Positions 53,374 through 61,377 of a DNA stretch of 64,000 nt are shown here, piece after piece. Under the pieces are notes generated by a model. That model had not been told where the DNA came from. It saw nothing but the letters and a program-made list of their open reading frames with translations, and made no database searches. This DNA is from Caenicola sp034331105 (GTDB lineage Bacteria; Synergistota; Synergistia; Synergistales; Synergistaceae): the NCBI GenBank assembly GCA_034331105.1, contig JAXQGB010000012.1, forward strand, positions 248,001 to 312,000, read 5' to 3'. Each line of letters opens with the position of its first letter. The stretch's first letter is position 1. A program made the position numbers and the translations under genes.

Positions 53374-54429
53374 TTAGAGCTGATCCTGTCCGAGGAATTC
53401 GAACGGCTTTGCAGGCTCGAAGTACGCTGACGCATCGCCGGCAAAAAAACGTCCATTTTGTGTAACAAGCACCTTGACCTGCGTTTCTTTGGAGAAGTTC
53501 ACCTTCTTCATGTCCACCCAGAATAAGCTGGGCTCCAAGGCCGACTCGAAGTAGAATACACGGTTCTTCTGGTCAGAGACGGTGCGCCACAGGGTGGAAG
53601 AGATGTTTGGATGACCAGGTGTGGTGATGCCCAGGGGGACAGATGTATTTCTTATCACGCTGAAAGTGCCTGCCACGGCCATTTGTATGTCCGCCGTCTT
53701 AGGAATTGCGTCCAGGTAGAAAGAGGCGCGGACGAAACGGTCGGCTGAGCGGTTGGTCCCCGGCAGCATAGACAGTCCGCCGATCTCTCTCCAATAGGAG
53801 TTCAGTGCGAGCTGCTGATCATAGAGGGGAGAGTTTGTCATAACGATATATTCTCTGCCGTGATGTATAAGAAGTTTGCCCCCGACGTATTCTAAGATGG
53901 AGCTGTCGCCTGTCGGGTCCGAAAGTGCCATATGGCAGGAAGCCAGTCCTCCGCGTCCTGGCATTGTCCCGGTGATGACGCTGAATTCTTCCCTGGTCAG
54001 TACCCTGACCGCCTCTTCAACTGTTGCGAAGCTGTCGAGTACATACTGGGGCCATGCGGCAAGGCTCATGAGGGGTTTTCCGGATGACGGATCGGGATAT
54101 TCGGATTCGGCGAGCCAGAGGATATTGGCGACCAGCCCCTTCTCGTTCATCCCCTCCGAAGTGGCGGCATCGTATACCGAAACGATCACGCTGCCGTACT
54201 TAGATGTCCACCTGAAAGGGGCATCGTCGAATCTTCCGTCCCGCTCCATACCCTTAGGGAAGATCCACAGCTTTGTCTTCATATCCATGTCACTCCAGTC
54301 CATGGTCCTCCCCGTAAGGATCGTATTCTCGGGACCGTGGTAGACCACACGGGAGCATGCTTCGGTTTTGGGAGCTATGACACATGAAAAGGTAAGAAGT
54401 CCGCATGCAAGTGCCGTTATCAATTTCAT
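53374..54429 (-). CDS. Exported linear amide hydrolase (penicillin acylase / bile-salt hydrolase group)
   Basis: A 351-residue Ntn-hydrolase. After a signal peptide, cleavage before cysteine in KTEAC|SRVVYHG would expose the N-terminal nucleophile Cys, as in periplasmic members. GRTMDWSDMD near residue 41 and ILTGTMPG-like stretches follow; ADRFVRASFYLDAIPKTADI near residue 230 and the asparagine/arginine of the C-terminal half fit the family. Relatives cleave penicillin V, bile salts or acyl-homoserine lactones. GGAGG lies 10 bases before the ATG. Substrate unknown; probably in the periplasm. Confidence 0.85.
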   Translation of the reverse strand: MKLITALACGLLTFSCVIAPKTEACSRVVYHGPENTILTGRTMDWSDMDMKTKLWIFPKGMERDGRFDDAPFRWTSKYGSVIVSVYDAATSEGMNEKGLVANILWLAESEYPDPSSGKPLMSLAAWPQYVLDSFATVEEAVRVLTREEFSVITGTMPGRGGLASCHMALSDPTGDSSILEYVGGKLLIHHGREYIVMTNSPLYDQQLALNSYWREIGGLSMLPGTNRSADRFVRASFYLDAIPKTADIQMAVAGTFSVIRNTSVPLGITTPGHPNISSTLWRTVSDQKNRVFYFESALEPSLFWVDMKKVNFSKETQVKVLVTQNGRFFAGDASAYFEPAKPFEFLGQDQL

Positions 54430-54559
54430 TCGCAAAACACCTCCGATTATTTTGGATCTTCCTGTAATAATGTCCTTTTACTAATTAAAACAAATACTCA
54501 AAAGACTCTTTGTCAGAAAAAATGCGGCCGTGAAGAGGAAAAACGGATGCAGCATCGCT

Positions 54560-55321
54560 TCAGAATTTCCACGTGAAGCCGACGAAAAATCCGTCATTAT
54601 AGGTGTCCATCACAAAACCGTCATTCTCATAATCGACATAAAGATATCGGTACCCGATTTCTAAGGATGTCCTGTCAGAAAGCCTCCACGACAGATCCAC
54701 CATCCCTTCCCAGGTGAAATCAGACCCGAGACCGAAACCGCCCCCGTTGACCATTGCAACAAATGCCAGATTTGGAGAGAGATCTTTCGTGAAGCGAAAG
54801 CCAAAGATCGGGTCCAGCCAGGATTCGGTTTCGCTGTAGTGCCGCAGGGGGACCGACGCCGTTCTGAATGTCAGATCGCTGTTGATGTTCCAATATCTCA
54901 AACCTGCAAAAATGTCGAGGGAGGAGGACTCCCATTCCTTCATGCGCAAACCCCATGCGGCCTGAAGGCGGGTCATCTTAACGCCGATGTCAGTAAACAT
55001 AGCGGCAGAAATCTGTTCGGTGTCAGAGAGATCAAGATACATGCCGTCGAAAAAGAAATACTGGCTTCCATTGCGCCCTTGGAAGGCCACCATCCCGGTG
55101 GTTTTCATGTCCGAAAGGATCTCGGAGAAGCTCAGGCTTATGTGCCCCCTGTGTCCCCTTACTCCCACCGTTCCGTTAAGGCCGGAAAACCAGACGTAGG
55201 GTGTTGCGGAAAAAGTCCATTCAGAAGCATCAGCGTTTTCAGCCGCATGCACAGGACATAAGTTGCAAAGAAGAGAAAAAATTAACAAAAAGAAGAGAAA
55301 AACACAGCCTGATCTTTTCAT
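54560..55321 (-). CDS. Predicted beta-barrel outer-membrane protein
   Basis: A 253-residue protein with a signal peptide (ending VHAAEN near residue 27). The body is made of alternating amphipathic strands with aromatic girdles (for example FSATPYVWFSGLNGTVGV, SLDIFAGLRYWNI, SLEIGYRYLYVDYENDG) and ends FVGFTWKF with a final phenylalanine, the usual signal for barrel insertion. I place it as a small porin-like barrel; no function is known. Its place upstream of the Ntn hydrolase on the same strand, 130 bases away, may mean joint transcription. Confidence 0.75.
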   Translation of the reverse strand: MKRSGCVFLFFLLIFSLLCNLCPVHAAENADASEWTFSATPYVWFSGLNGTVGVRGHRGHISLSFSEILSDMKTTGMVAFQGRNGSQYFFFDGMYLDLSDTEQISAAMFTDIGVKMTRLQAAWGLRMKEWESSSLDIFAGLRYWNINSDLTFRTASVPLRHYSETESWLDPIFGFRFTKDLSPNLAFVAMVNGGGFGLGSDFTWEGMVDLSWRLSDRTSLEIGYRYLYVDYENDGFVMDTYNDGFFVGFTWKF

Positions 55322-55647
55322 GAACCACACTCCCTCTAGAAAAATCGGTTACTTCTTATACAAAAAATTATGCGGTGAGGTCTGGAAATTTTGCATTTTG
55401 ATCAGTTTGTATTTTTATTTAAACACTTGTCTTTTATACACTTTTTCCACAAAAAAGGCCATTTCTTTTTTTGACGAAAAGCGCAGATATTTTTGCAGAA
55501 AAATATTAATTCTTGCATGAAGCGCAAAAATTCTGTGTTTTGTTTAAAAAATTATTAAACTAAGCACTAAAATACGCTTGTAATGGTGCTTATAAAGTGA
55601 TATAACCCAACAGTAATATTTGTATTTTACTCTTGGAGGGATGTCAG
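55322..55647. other. Divergent intergenic region
   Basis: 326 very AT-rich bases between the outer-membrane gene and glutamine synthetase. The only clear signal is the promoter at 55578-55606. An 85-codon plus-strand frame across 55263-55520 has no ribosome site and AT-rich composition, so I do not call it. Confidence 0.6.
55578..55606 (+). promoter_or_regulatory. Promoter of glutamine synthetase
   Basis: TTGTAA, exactly 17 bases, then TATAAC. It gives a leader of about 35 bases. Confidence 0.6.
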
Positions 55648-57780
55648 ATGCAGGAAATTAAAGAATTTCCAAAAATGAGGGAAATATACGGGTCGCTTGT
55701 CTTTGATCCAAAAGCAATGAAGCAGCGCCTTCCGAGGGATGTATATGAAAACCTTGTCGGCGCGATCGAAGGACGTCAGAAGATGGATTCAGGAATAGCA
55801 GATACTGTTGCCCTTGCGATGAAGGACTGGGCAGTAAGCAAAGGGGCAAGCCACTGGGCACACTGGTTCCATCCGCTGACCGAGCTGACAGCTGAAAAGC
55901 ACACCGCCTTTGTTACCGCAGATGATAACGGATTCCCTCTTGAGACCTTCAGAGGGGAAGATCTGATGCAGAGCGAGCCGGATGCCTCCTCCTTCCCTTC
56001 CGGGGGCACAAGGAGCACCTTTGAAGCAAGGGGATACAGCGCATGGGATCCTACGAGCCCCGCGTTTATCATAAAAAGCCCTAAGGGCGGGACACTCTGC
56101 ATCCCTTCGGTTTTTCTCGCATATGACGGTTCACCTCTGGATCTTAAGACATACCTTTTGAAGTCGATGGAAGCTGTGGAAAGCCGCGCACTAAAGATGC
56201 TCAAACTTTTTGGCAACAGGGGCGTCAGGTATGTCAGGGCAACGGTGGGAGGAGAACAGGAATTTTTCCTTCTTGACAGGCCCCGCGCTCAGAAGAGGAC
56301 GGACATCCGCTTCTGCGGCAGGACCCTCCTTGGTTCACCGCCGCCACGTGATCAGAAGATGGAAGACCATTACTTCGGATCTATCCCGACCAGGGTGCTT
56401 GCCTACATGGAAGATGTCCAGAGAGACCTTGCAAGGCTGGGTGTCGATCTTGCCACGAGGCACAATGAAGTTGCCCGCTGCCAGTTTGAATTTGCGCCGA
56501 ACTTTACAGAGGCAAACCTTTCCTGCGACCAGAACCAGCTGATAATGGAAACGATGAGAAAAATGGCACATCAACATGAACTCCGCCTTTTGTTCCATGA
56601 AAAACCTTTTATGGACATGAACGGAAGCGGCAAGCACATAAACTTTTCGCTTCAGGACAGTGAGGGCAGGAACCTCCTGAAGCCATCTTCAAACCACAGG
56701 AAGAACGTGATATTCCTCTCCTTTCTCTCTTCATTCGTTATGGGTGTGGCCGAATACTCCGGACTCCTCCACGCATCTGTGTCGACCCCAGGCAACATGT
56801 ACAGGCTCGGTGGTCACGAAGCGCCGCCGAGCATCATCAGCGTTTATCTGGGGCAGGCGATAGACAGGATAATAAGGGAGATAGAAGATGGCAATTGTGA
56901 TGGAGATATGCCTGCAAAGAACACAATTGACATCGGACTTTCAAAGCTTCCTGAAATAATAGCTTTTGACAGCGACAGGAACAGGACAAGCCCGATCGCC
57001 TTCACCGGAAACAAGTTTGAATTCCGTGCTCCGGGTGCCTCACAGGCAATGGCTGTCCCGGTCACGGCAATACTATCTGTGTGGGCAGCAGGTCTTGAAA
57101 AATTCATCAATATATTCGAAGAACGGATAAACAAGGGCGAAGATGCGATCGATGCAGCCCTATGCACCATTCGCGAGATCTCGCAGATGAACAGGAAGAT
57201 CCGGTTCGAAGGAGATGCCTATTCGGCTGAATGGCACGCAGAAGCAGAGCAAAGGGGCATAGTCAAAGCCCGTACTATCCCCGAAGGAATAGACCTTTTT
57301 CTGGAGCCCAAGACCCTTGATATGCTTGAAGAAATGGGTATCTTCAAGAAAAAAGAGATGGAATCCTTCTATGTAATAAGGATGGAATCCTTCGTAAAGA
57401 ACGTAGAGATCGAAATGTCAGTGCTTCGTGACATGATATGGGAAGGCATACTGCCTGCCCTCTCAAAACAGATCATCCTTGAGAAGGCATCTTTCTCTTC
57501 CGCCGAGGGCTGTGATCTGGAAGGGCTTGACGCATGGAAGGAACATATTGCCAAACTTGCACAGGCGAAACTGGACCTTATGGAAAAGACAAAAGAACTT
57601 GTCGAGATGAAGGAAAGAATGGCAAAACTCAGCCTCAGGAAGCATGCGGACGCGCTGGTGCAAGAGGCAGTCCCGCTCATGGCGGACATCAGGAAGATCT
57701 CTGATTCTGTCGAGATTTACATATCATCGGATAATATGGCATATCCAAACTATCGTTCCCTGCTTTCCCTCTCTGCATAA
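55648..57780 (+). CDS. glnN: Glutamine synthetase, type III
   Basis: A 710-residue type III enzyme, larger than the 450-residue GSI form, which fixes ammonia on glutamate. ARGYSAWDPTSPAFI near residue 135 and GSGKHINFSLQD near residue 328 are type III blocks. HNEVARCQFEFAPNFTEANL near residue 272 binds metal and glutamate. GGHEAPPSIISVYLG near residue 390 is also diagnostic. I start at the ATG 55648, eight bases after GGAGG; an in-frame TTG five codons earlier overlaps the ribosome site. Ends in a hairpin. Confidence 0.96.
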   Translation: MQEIKEFPKMREIYGSLVFDPKAMKQRLPRDVYENLVGAIEGRQKMDSGIADTVALAMKDWAVSKGASHWAHWFHPLTELTAEKHTAFVTADDNGFPLETFRGEDLMQSEPDASSFPSGGTRSTFEARGYSAWDPTSPAFIIKSPKGGTLCIPSVFLAYDGSPLDLKTYLLKSMEAVESRALKMLKLFGNRGVRYVRATVGGEQEFFLLDRPRAQKRTDIRFCGRTLLGSPPPRDQKMEDHYFGSIPTRVLAYMEDVQRDLARLGVDLATRHNEVARCQFEFAPNFTEANLSCDQNQLIMETMRKMAHQHELRLLFHEKPFMDMNGSGKHINFSLQDSEGRNLLKPSSNHRKNVIFLSFLSSFVMGVAEYSGLLHASVSTPGNMYRLGGHEAPPSIISVYLGQAIDRIIREIEDGNCDGDMPAKNTIDIGLSKLPEIIAFDSDRNRTSPIAFTGNKFEFRAPGASQAMAVPVTAILSVWAAGLEKFINIFEERINKGEDAIDAALCTIREISQMNRKIRFEGDAYSAEWHAEAEQRGIVKARTIPEGIDLFLEPKTLDMLEEMGIFKKKEMESFYVIRMESFVKNVEIEMSVLRDMIWEGILPALSKQIILEKASFSSAEGCDLEGLDAWKEHIAKLAQAKLDLMEKTKELVEMKERMAKLSLRKHADALVQEAVPLMADIRKISDSVEIYISSDNMAYPNYRSLLSLSA

Positions 57781-57824
57781 AGGAAGCCGGGAAAAACCCC
57801 TATATTTACAAAACATATATAATG

Positions 57825-57864
57825 AGGAAACTCCCGGCGATCCATCTGCCCGGGGTTTCCTTTT
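57825..57864 (+). terminator. Terminator of glutamine synthetase
   Basis: GGAAACTCC pairs with GGGGTTTCC (one G-T pair), with more pairing inside, then four T. It reaches the end of the convergent amidohydrolase gene. Confidence 0.75.
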
Positions 57865-58717
57865 ATATGTCCTGGTCATGATCTTCTGATGAAAGAATAT
57901 CACGGACGTTGTGGTAGAGCAGCATTTCTTTTTGTTCCGGAGAGAGGCGTGTGAGGGAGAGAAGCTTTTCGTATCGTGGATATTCAAGTATCGGCCAGTC
58001 TGATCCAAAAAGGATCTTCTCTCCTGCTCCGGCAGCGAATATCCCTTCGATCACTTTGTGGCCGTAGAGCCAGGGCCATGCGGCAGTATCGTAATAGACG
58101 TTAGAGAGGGCAAGCTTCATTTCAGGCATAGACTCATATGCCCATAGCCCTCCGCCGAAATGGGCGAATACTACCTTGATCTGCGGGTGGTTCATGCAGA
58201 AAGCTGCGGCATCCTCGGGCCCGGTGTGACCCTTGCCTGTATATTGGTGGCCGACCTGTTCAGCTGTGTGGAAGAGTATAAACATCCTGGCTTCCATGCA
58301 TGTCCCGACCATGCGCCATGTCTGACCGGGATCGGATATATCCATGTCCTGTCCATCGGGGAAGAGTTCCCCAAGTCCTACTGCTCCAAGTTCCGCGCAG
58401 CGAAGGATCTCTTCCATGGCCCCTTTCGCACAGGGAGAGACAACAGCGAGGGGAATTATCCTGTCCCGGTATTTTCTTGCTGAATCAAGGACGTAATCGT
58501 TCATGATCCTGCAAAGACCCTGGTCGCGAAAAGCGAACCCCGTAACGAGGGATGATTTTATTCCATACAGGTCCATATGGCTTATAAGGGATTCGGCAGT
58601 GCCCCATTTGTGCACTTTTGAATTTATCATTACTGCGAACCATGGTTCTTTTTCCGATATTTTTTTTCTTTCCCGTTCTATTTCCGGCGGATAAATGTGC
58701 ACATGGGCATCAATCAT
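57863..58717 (-). CDS. Amidohydrolase (amidohydro-rel / ACMSD-like)
   Basis: A 284-residue metal-dependent TIM-barrel hydrolase. MIDAHVHIYP at its start holds the HxH pair. The histidine in ILFHTAEQ, the histidine in VFAHFGGGLWAYE and the aspartate in ILFGSDWPIL near residue 245 finish the site. The family includes decarboxylases and hydrolases of cyclic amides and aromatic acids. The ribosome site AGGAG can pair with CTCCT just before the start. It stands alone between glutamine synthetase and the carbamoylase; substrate unknown. Confidence 0.82.
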   Translation of the reverse strand: MIDAHVHIYPPEIERERKKISEKEPWFAVMINSKVHKWGTAESLISHMDLYGIKSSLVTGFAFRDQGLCRIMNDYVLDSARKYRDRIIPLAVVSPCAKGAMEEILRCAELGAVGLGELFPDGQDMDISDPGQTWRMVGTCMEARMFILFHTAEQVGHQYTGKGHTGPEDAAAFCMNHPQIKVVFAHFGGGLWAYESMPEMKLALSNVYYDTAAWPWLYGHKVIEGIFAAGAGEKILFGSDWPILEYPRYEKLLSLTRLSPEQKEMLLYHNVRDILSSEDHDQDI

Positions 58718-58823
58718 ATTCAGGAGAAGCCCTCCTTTAATATAAGCATAGTTATATTTGCATTTTTTTACCGGTCAGTCATAATTATACATAAATAAAG
58801 TTCCGGGAGGACAATGAGGAAAA

Positions 58824-60059
58824 ATGAACGATAAAAGCAGGCCACATTTGAGGATAAACGGAGAAAGGCTTATCAGCTCAATAAGGGAAATGGGATCGGT
58901 CGGCTTCGACCCCGAAACCGGCGGCCGGACCAGACTTGCGCTTACTGATCAAGACAAAGCCGGACGCGATCTTCTCTGCAGATGGATGAGGGACGAGGGT
59001 CTTGAAGTAAAAATTGACGAGATAGGAAATATATTCGGGATAAGAGAGGGATCGGATCCTTCTGAGCTTCCCGTGATGATGGGCTCCCACATAGATACAG
59101 TGAGGGACGCAGGAATGTTCGACGGAGTTTACGGTGTCCTTGGCGGCCTGGAAGTGATAAGGACCCTGAATGAGAATGAAGTCTCTGCTAAAAGCCCTCT
59201 TGTCGTTGTCGCCTTCACGAATGAAGAGGGGGCGCGTTTCCAGCCGGACATGATGGGAAGCCTTTACTACACCCGGAAGGTCGAACTTGGACAACTGCTC
59301 TCCTCAAGGGATGACAGCGGTGTGACAGTAGCAGAAGAACTCGACCGCATAGGTTACAGAGGGACAGATTCTACGCCCGTCGGCTGCTATCTGGAGCTGC
59401 ACGTAGAGCAGGGGCCAAGGCTGCACGCAGAAGGTGTTTCCATTGGGATCGTTGAGGGCATACAGGGGCTGGCCTGGTGGTCGGGAGAGTATTACGGCGA
59501 ATCGAACCATGCCGGTTCAACTCCGATGGATATGAGAAAGGACACACTTCTTGCTGCCGCGGAACTTGCGCTCGAGGCTGAAAAACTGGCACTCCGTCTT
59601 GGCAGGGGATGCGTGGCAACAATGGGAAGGATCGCTCCCAGACCGGACATTATAAACATTGTCCCGGGAAAGACATCATTTACCCTGGATTTCAGACAGT
59701 TTGACGGGGAGCTCTTTGAAGAGGGAAAAAGGGAAATCGAAAAACTTATAGAATCATGTGCGGCCAGGCGCGGACTGATACACAGCTTCAAAAAGGCAGC
59801 CGAGGCAGCTCCGATCGTTTTTGACAGGGGTATGGTCGAACTAGCTGCTTCCAGTGCTTTTTCCCTGGGGTTTGATCAAATGAAGATGATCAGCGGGGCC
59901 TCCCATGACGCTCAGTTTTTGTCTTCTTTCTGTCCTTCTGTCATGATATTCGTTCCTTCTGTCGGAGGAAGAAGCCACTGCCCCGAAGAATGGACCGATA
60001 TAAAAGACCTGGAGAACGGCTGCAATGTTCTTCTTCATTCCGTTCTTAAACTGGTATAA
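58824..60059 (+). CDS. M20-type N-carbamoyl-L-amino-acid hydrolase / allantoate amidohydrolase family
   Basis: A 411-residue di-metal hydrolase. GSHIDTVRDAGMFDGVYGVLGGLE near residue 90 carries the first metal ligands and TNEEGARFQPDMMGS near residue 133 the catalytic and bridging glutamates. YLELHVEQGPRLH near residue 190 and GASHDAQFL near residue 355 are further ligands. It releases free L-amino acids or ureido products from N-carbamoyl or ureido compounds. GAGG is close to the ATG. It lies just before glyA but has its own region. Confidence 0.88.
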   Translation: MNDKSRPHLRINGERLISSIREMGSVGFDPETGGRTRLALTDQDKAGRDLLCRWMRDEGLEVKIDEIGNIFGIREGSDPSELPVMMGSHIDTVRDAGMFDGVYGVLGGLEVIRTLNENEVSAKSPLVVVAFTNEEGARFQPDMMGSLYYTRKVELGQLLSSRDDSGVTVAEELDRIGYRGTDSTPVGCYLELHVEQGPRLHAEGVSIGIVEGIQGLAWWSGEYYGESNHAGSTPMDMRKDTLLAAAELALEAEKLALRLGRGCVATMGRIAPRPDIINIVPGKTSFTLDFRQFDGELFEEGKREIEKLIESCAARRGLIHSFKKAAEAAPIVFDRGMVELAASSAFSLGFDQMKMISGASHDAQFLSSFCPSVMIFVPSVGGRSHCPEEWTDIKDLENGCNVLLHSVLKLV

Positions 60060-60060
60060 T
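60052..60060 (+). promoter_or_regulatory. Extended -10 promoter for glyA-rlmN
   Basis: TGGTATAAT (TG-n-TATAAT) overlaps the stop codon of the carbamoylase gene, about 45 bases before glyA. A weak -35 is possible. Confidence 0.5.
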
Positions 60061-60102
60061 CACAAGGATAAGAGAAAGAAAAATAAAAAAGGAGTGCAAT
60101 AG

Positions 60103-61377
60103 ATGAATAAAATAATGACAGAGACGCTGAAAAGTCTGGACCCCCAGATATACGGTCTTGCAGAAAGCGAACTGAAAAGGCAGAGGGTCCACATAGAGCT
60201 CATCGCATCAGAAAACTTCGTTCCCCGTTCCCTGCTTGAGATACAAGGTTCGATCCTTACCAATAAATACGCGGAGGGATACCCCTATAAAAAGTACTAC
60301 GGCGGCTGTGAGTTTGTTGAGGTGATAGAGGAGATTGCCATAAAGAGGGCATGTGAACTTTTCGGGGCTGACCACGCAAATGTCCAGCCTCATGCCGGAG
60401 CCAGCGCGAACCAGGCAGTCTTCTTCGCCACAGTCGATCCGGGGGATACTGTCCTCTCAATGAAGCTTGACCACGGCGGACATCTTTCACACGGTCACCC
60501 GGTCAATTTTTCAGGCCGTTTCTACAACATCGTAGGCTATGGAGTAAACAGGGAAACAGAGACTATCGACTATGACGAGGTAGAGAGACTTGCTAAGGAG
60601 ACAAGGCCCAAGCTCATTGTTGCAGGGGCAAGCGCATATCCCCGGTTTATAGATTTTGCCCGCTTCCGCGCGATAGCAGATGAGGTGGGGGCAGTACTTC
60701 TTGTCGACATGGCCCACATCGCGGGGCTTGTAGCAGGAGGCGCGCATCCCAACCCGGTGCCATATTCTGATTATGTCAGCTCGACCTCCCACAAAACGCT
60801 CAGGGGTACACGCGGAGCTTTTGTCCTATGCAAAAAAGAGTATGCCCAGACCCTTGACAGAACAGTGTTCCCCGGCATACAGGGCGGGCCGCTGGTCCAT
60901 GCCATAGCAGGAAAAGCAGTAACTTTCATGCTTGCCGGGACAGAAGAGTTCAAAAAGTATGCCTCCCAGGTAGTAAGCAATGCCTCTGCCCTTGCCAAAG
61001 CGCTTACTGACAGAGGTTTCCGCCTTGTCTCCGGAGGCACCGACAATCACCTCATACTGCTCGACGTGCGTTCCAGGAACGTCACGGGCAAAGAAGGAGA
61101 GGTCCTTCTGGGAGAGGTCGGGATCACTTCAAACAAAAACATGATCCCCTTTGATCCTGCCAAGCCTATGGTCACCAGCGGAGTAAGGCTTGGAACAGCC
61201 GCCATTACCACGAGGGGCATGAAGGAACCTGAGATGGAGATAATAGCTGACGCTATAGAAAAGGTTCTTTCAAATCCCAAAAACGATCAGATAAAGAAAG
61301 AAGTTGAGGCTCGCATGGCAGCTCTTACGGAAGAATTTCCGCTATATCCCGATCTTACTGAGCCCTGGGCAAATTAA
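60103..61377 (+). CDS. glyA: Serine hydroxymethyltransferase
   Basis: A 424-residue PLP enzyme that converts serine and tetrahydrofolate to glycine and methylene-tetrahydrofolate. ELIASENFVPRSLLEIQGS near residue 30 and KYAEGYPYKKYYGGCEFVE near residue 52 are diagnostic. VDMAHIAGLVAGG near residue 200 binds the cofactor. STSHKTLRGTRGAF near residue 226 has the Schiff-base lysine. GGAG precedes the ATG at good spacing. Its stop shares one base with the rlmN start. Confidence 0.97.
   Translation: MNKIMTETLKSLDPQIYGLAESELKRQRVHIELIASENFVPRSLLEIQGSILTNKYAEGYPYKKYYGGCEFVEVIEEIAIKRACELFGADHANVQPHAGASANQAVFFATVDPGDTVLSMKLDHGGHLSHGHPVNFSGRFYNIVGYGVNRETETIDYDEVERLAKETRPKLIVAGASAYPRFIDFARFRAIADEVGAVLLVDMAHIAGLVAGGAHPNPVPYSDYVSSTSHKTLRGTRGAFVLCKKEYAQTLDRTVFPGIQGGPLVHAIAGKAVTFMLAGTEEFKKYASQVVSNASALAKALTDRGFRLVSGGTDNHLILLDVRSRNVTGKEGEVLLGEVGITSNKNMIPFDPAKPMVTSGVRLGTAAITTRGMKEPEMEIIADAIEKVLSNPKNDQIKKEVEARMAALTEEFPLYPDLTEPWAN

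Noticed and set aside
55263..55520. 85-codon plus-strand gene
   Set aside because: Overlaps the start of the outer-membrane gene on the opposite strand and has no ribosome site or protein-like pattern.
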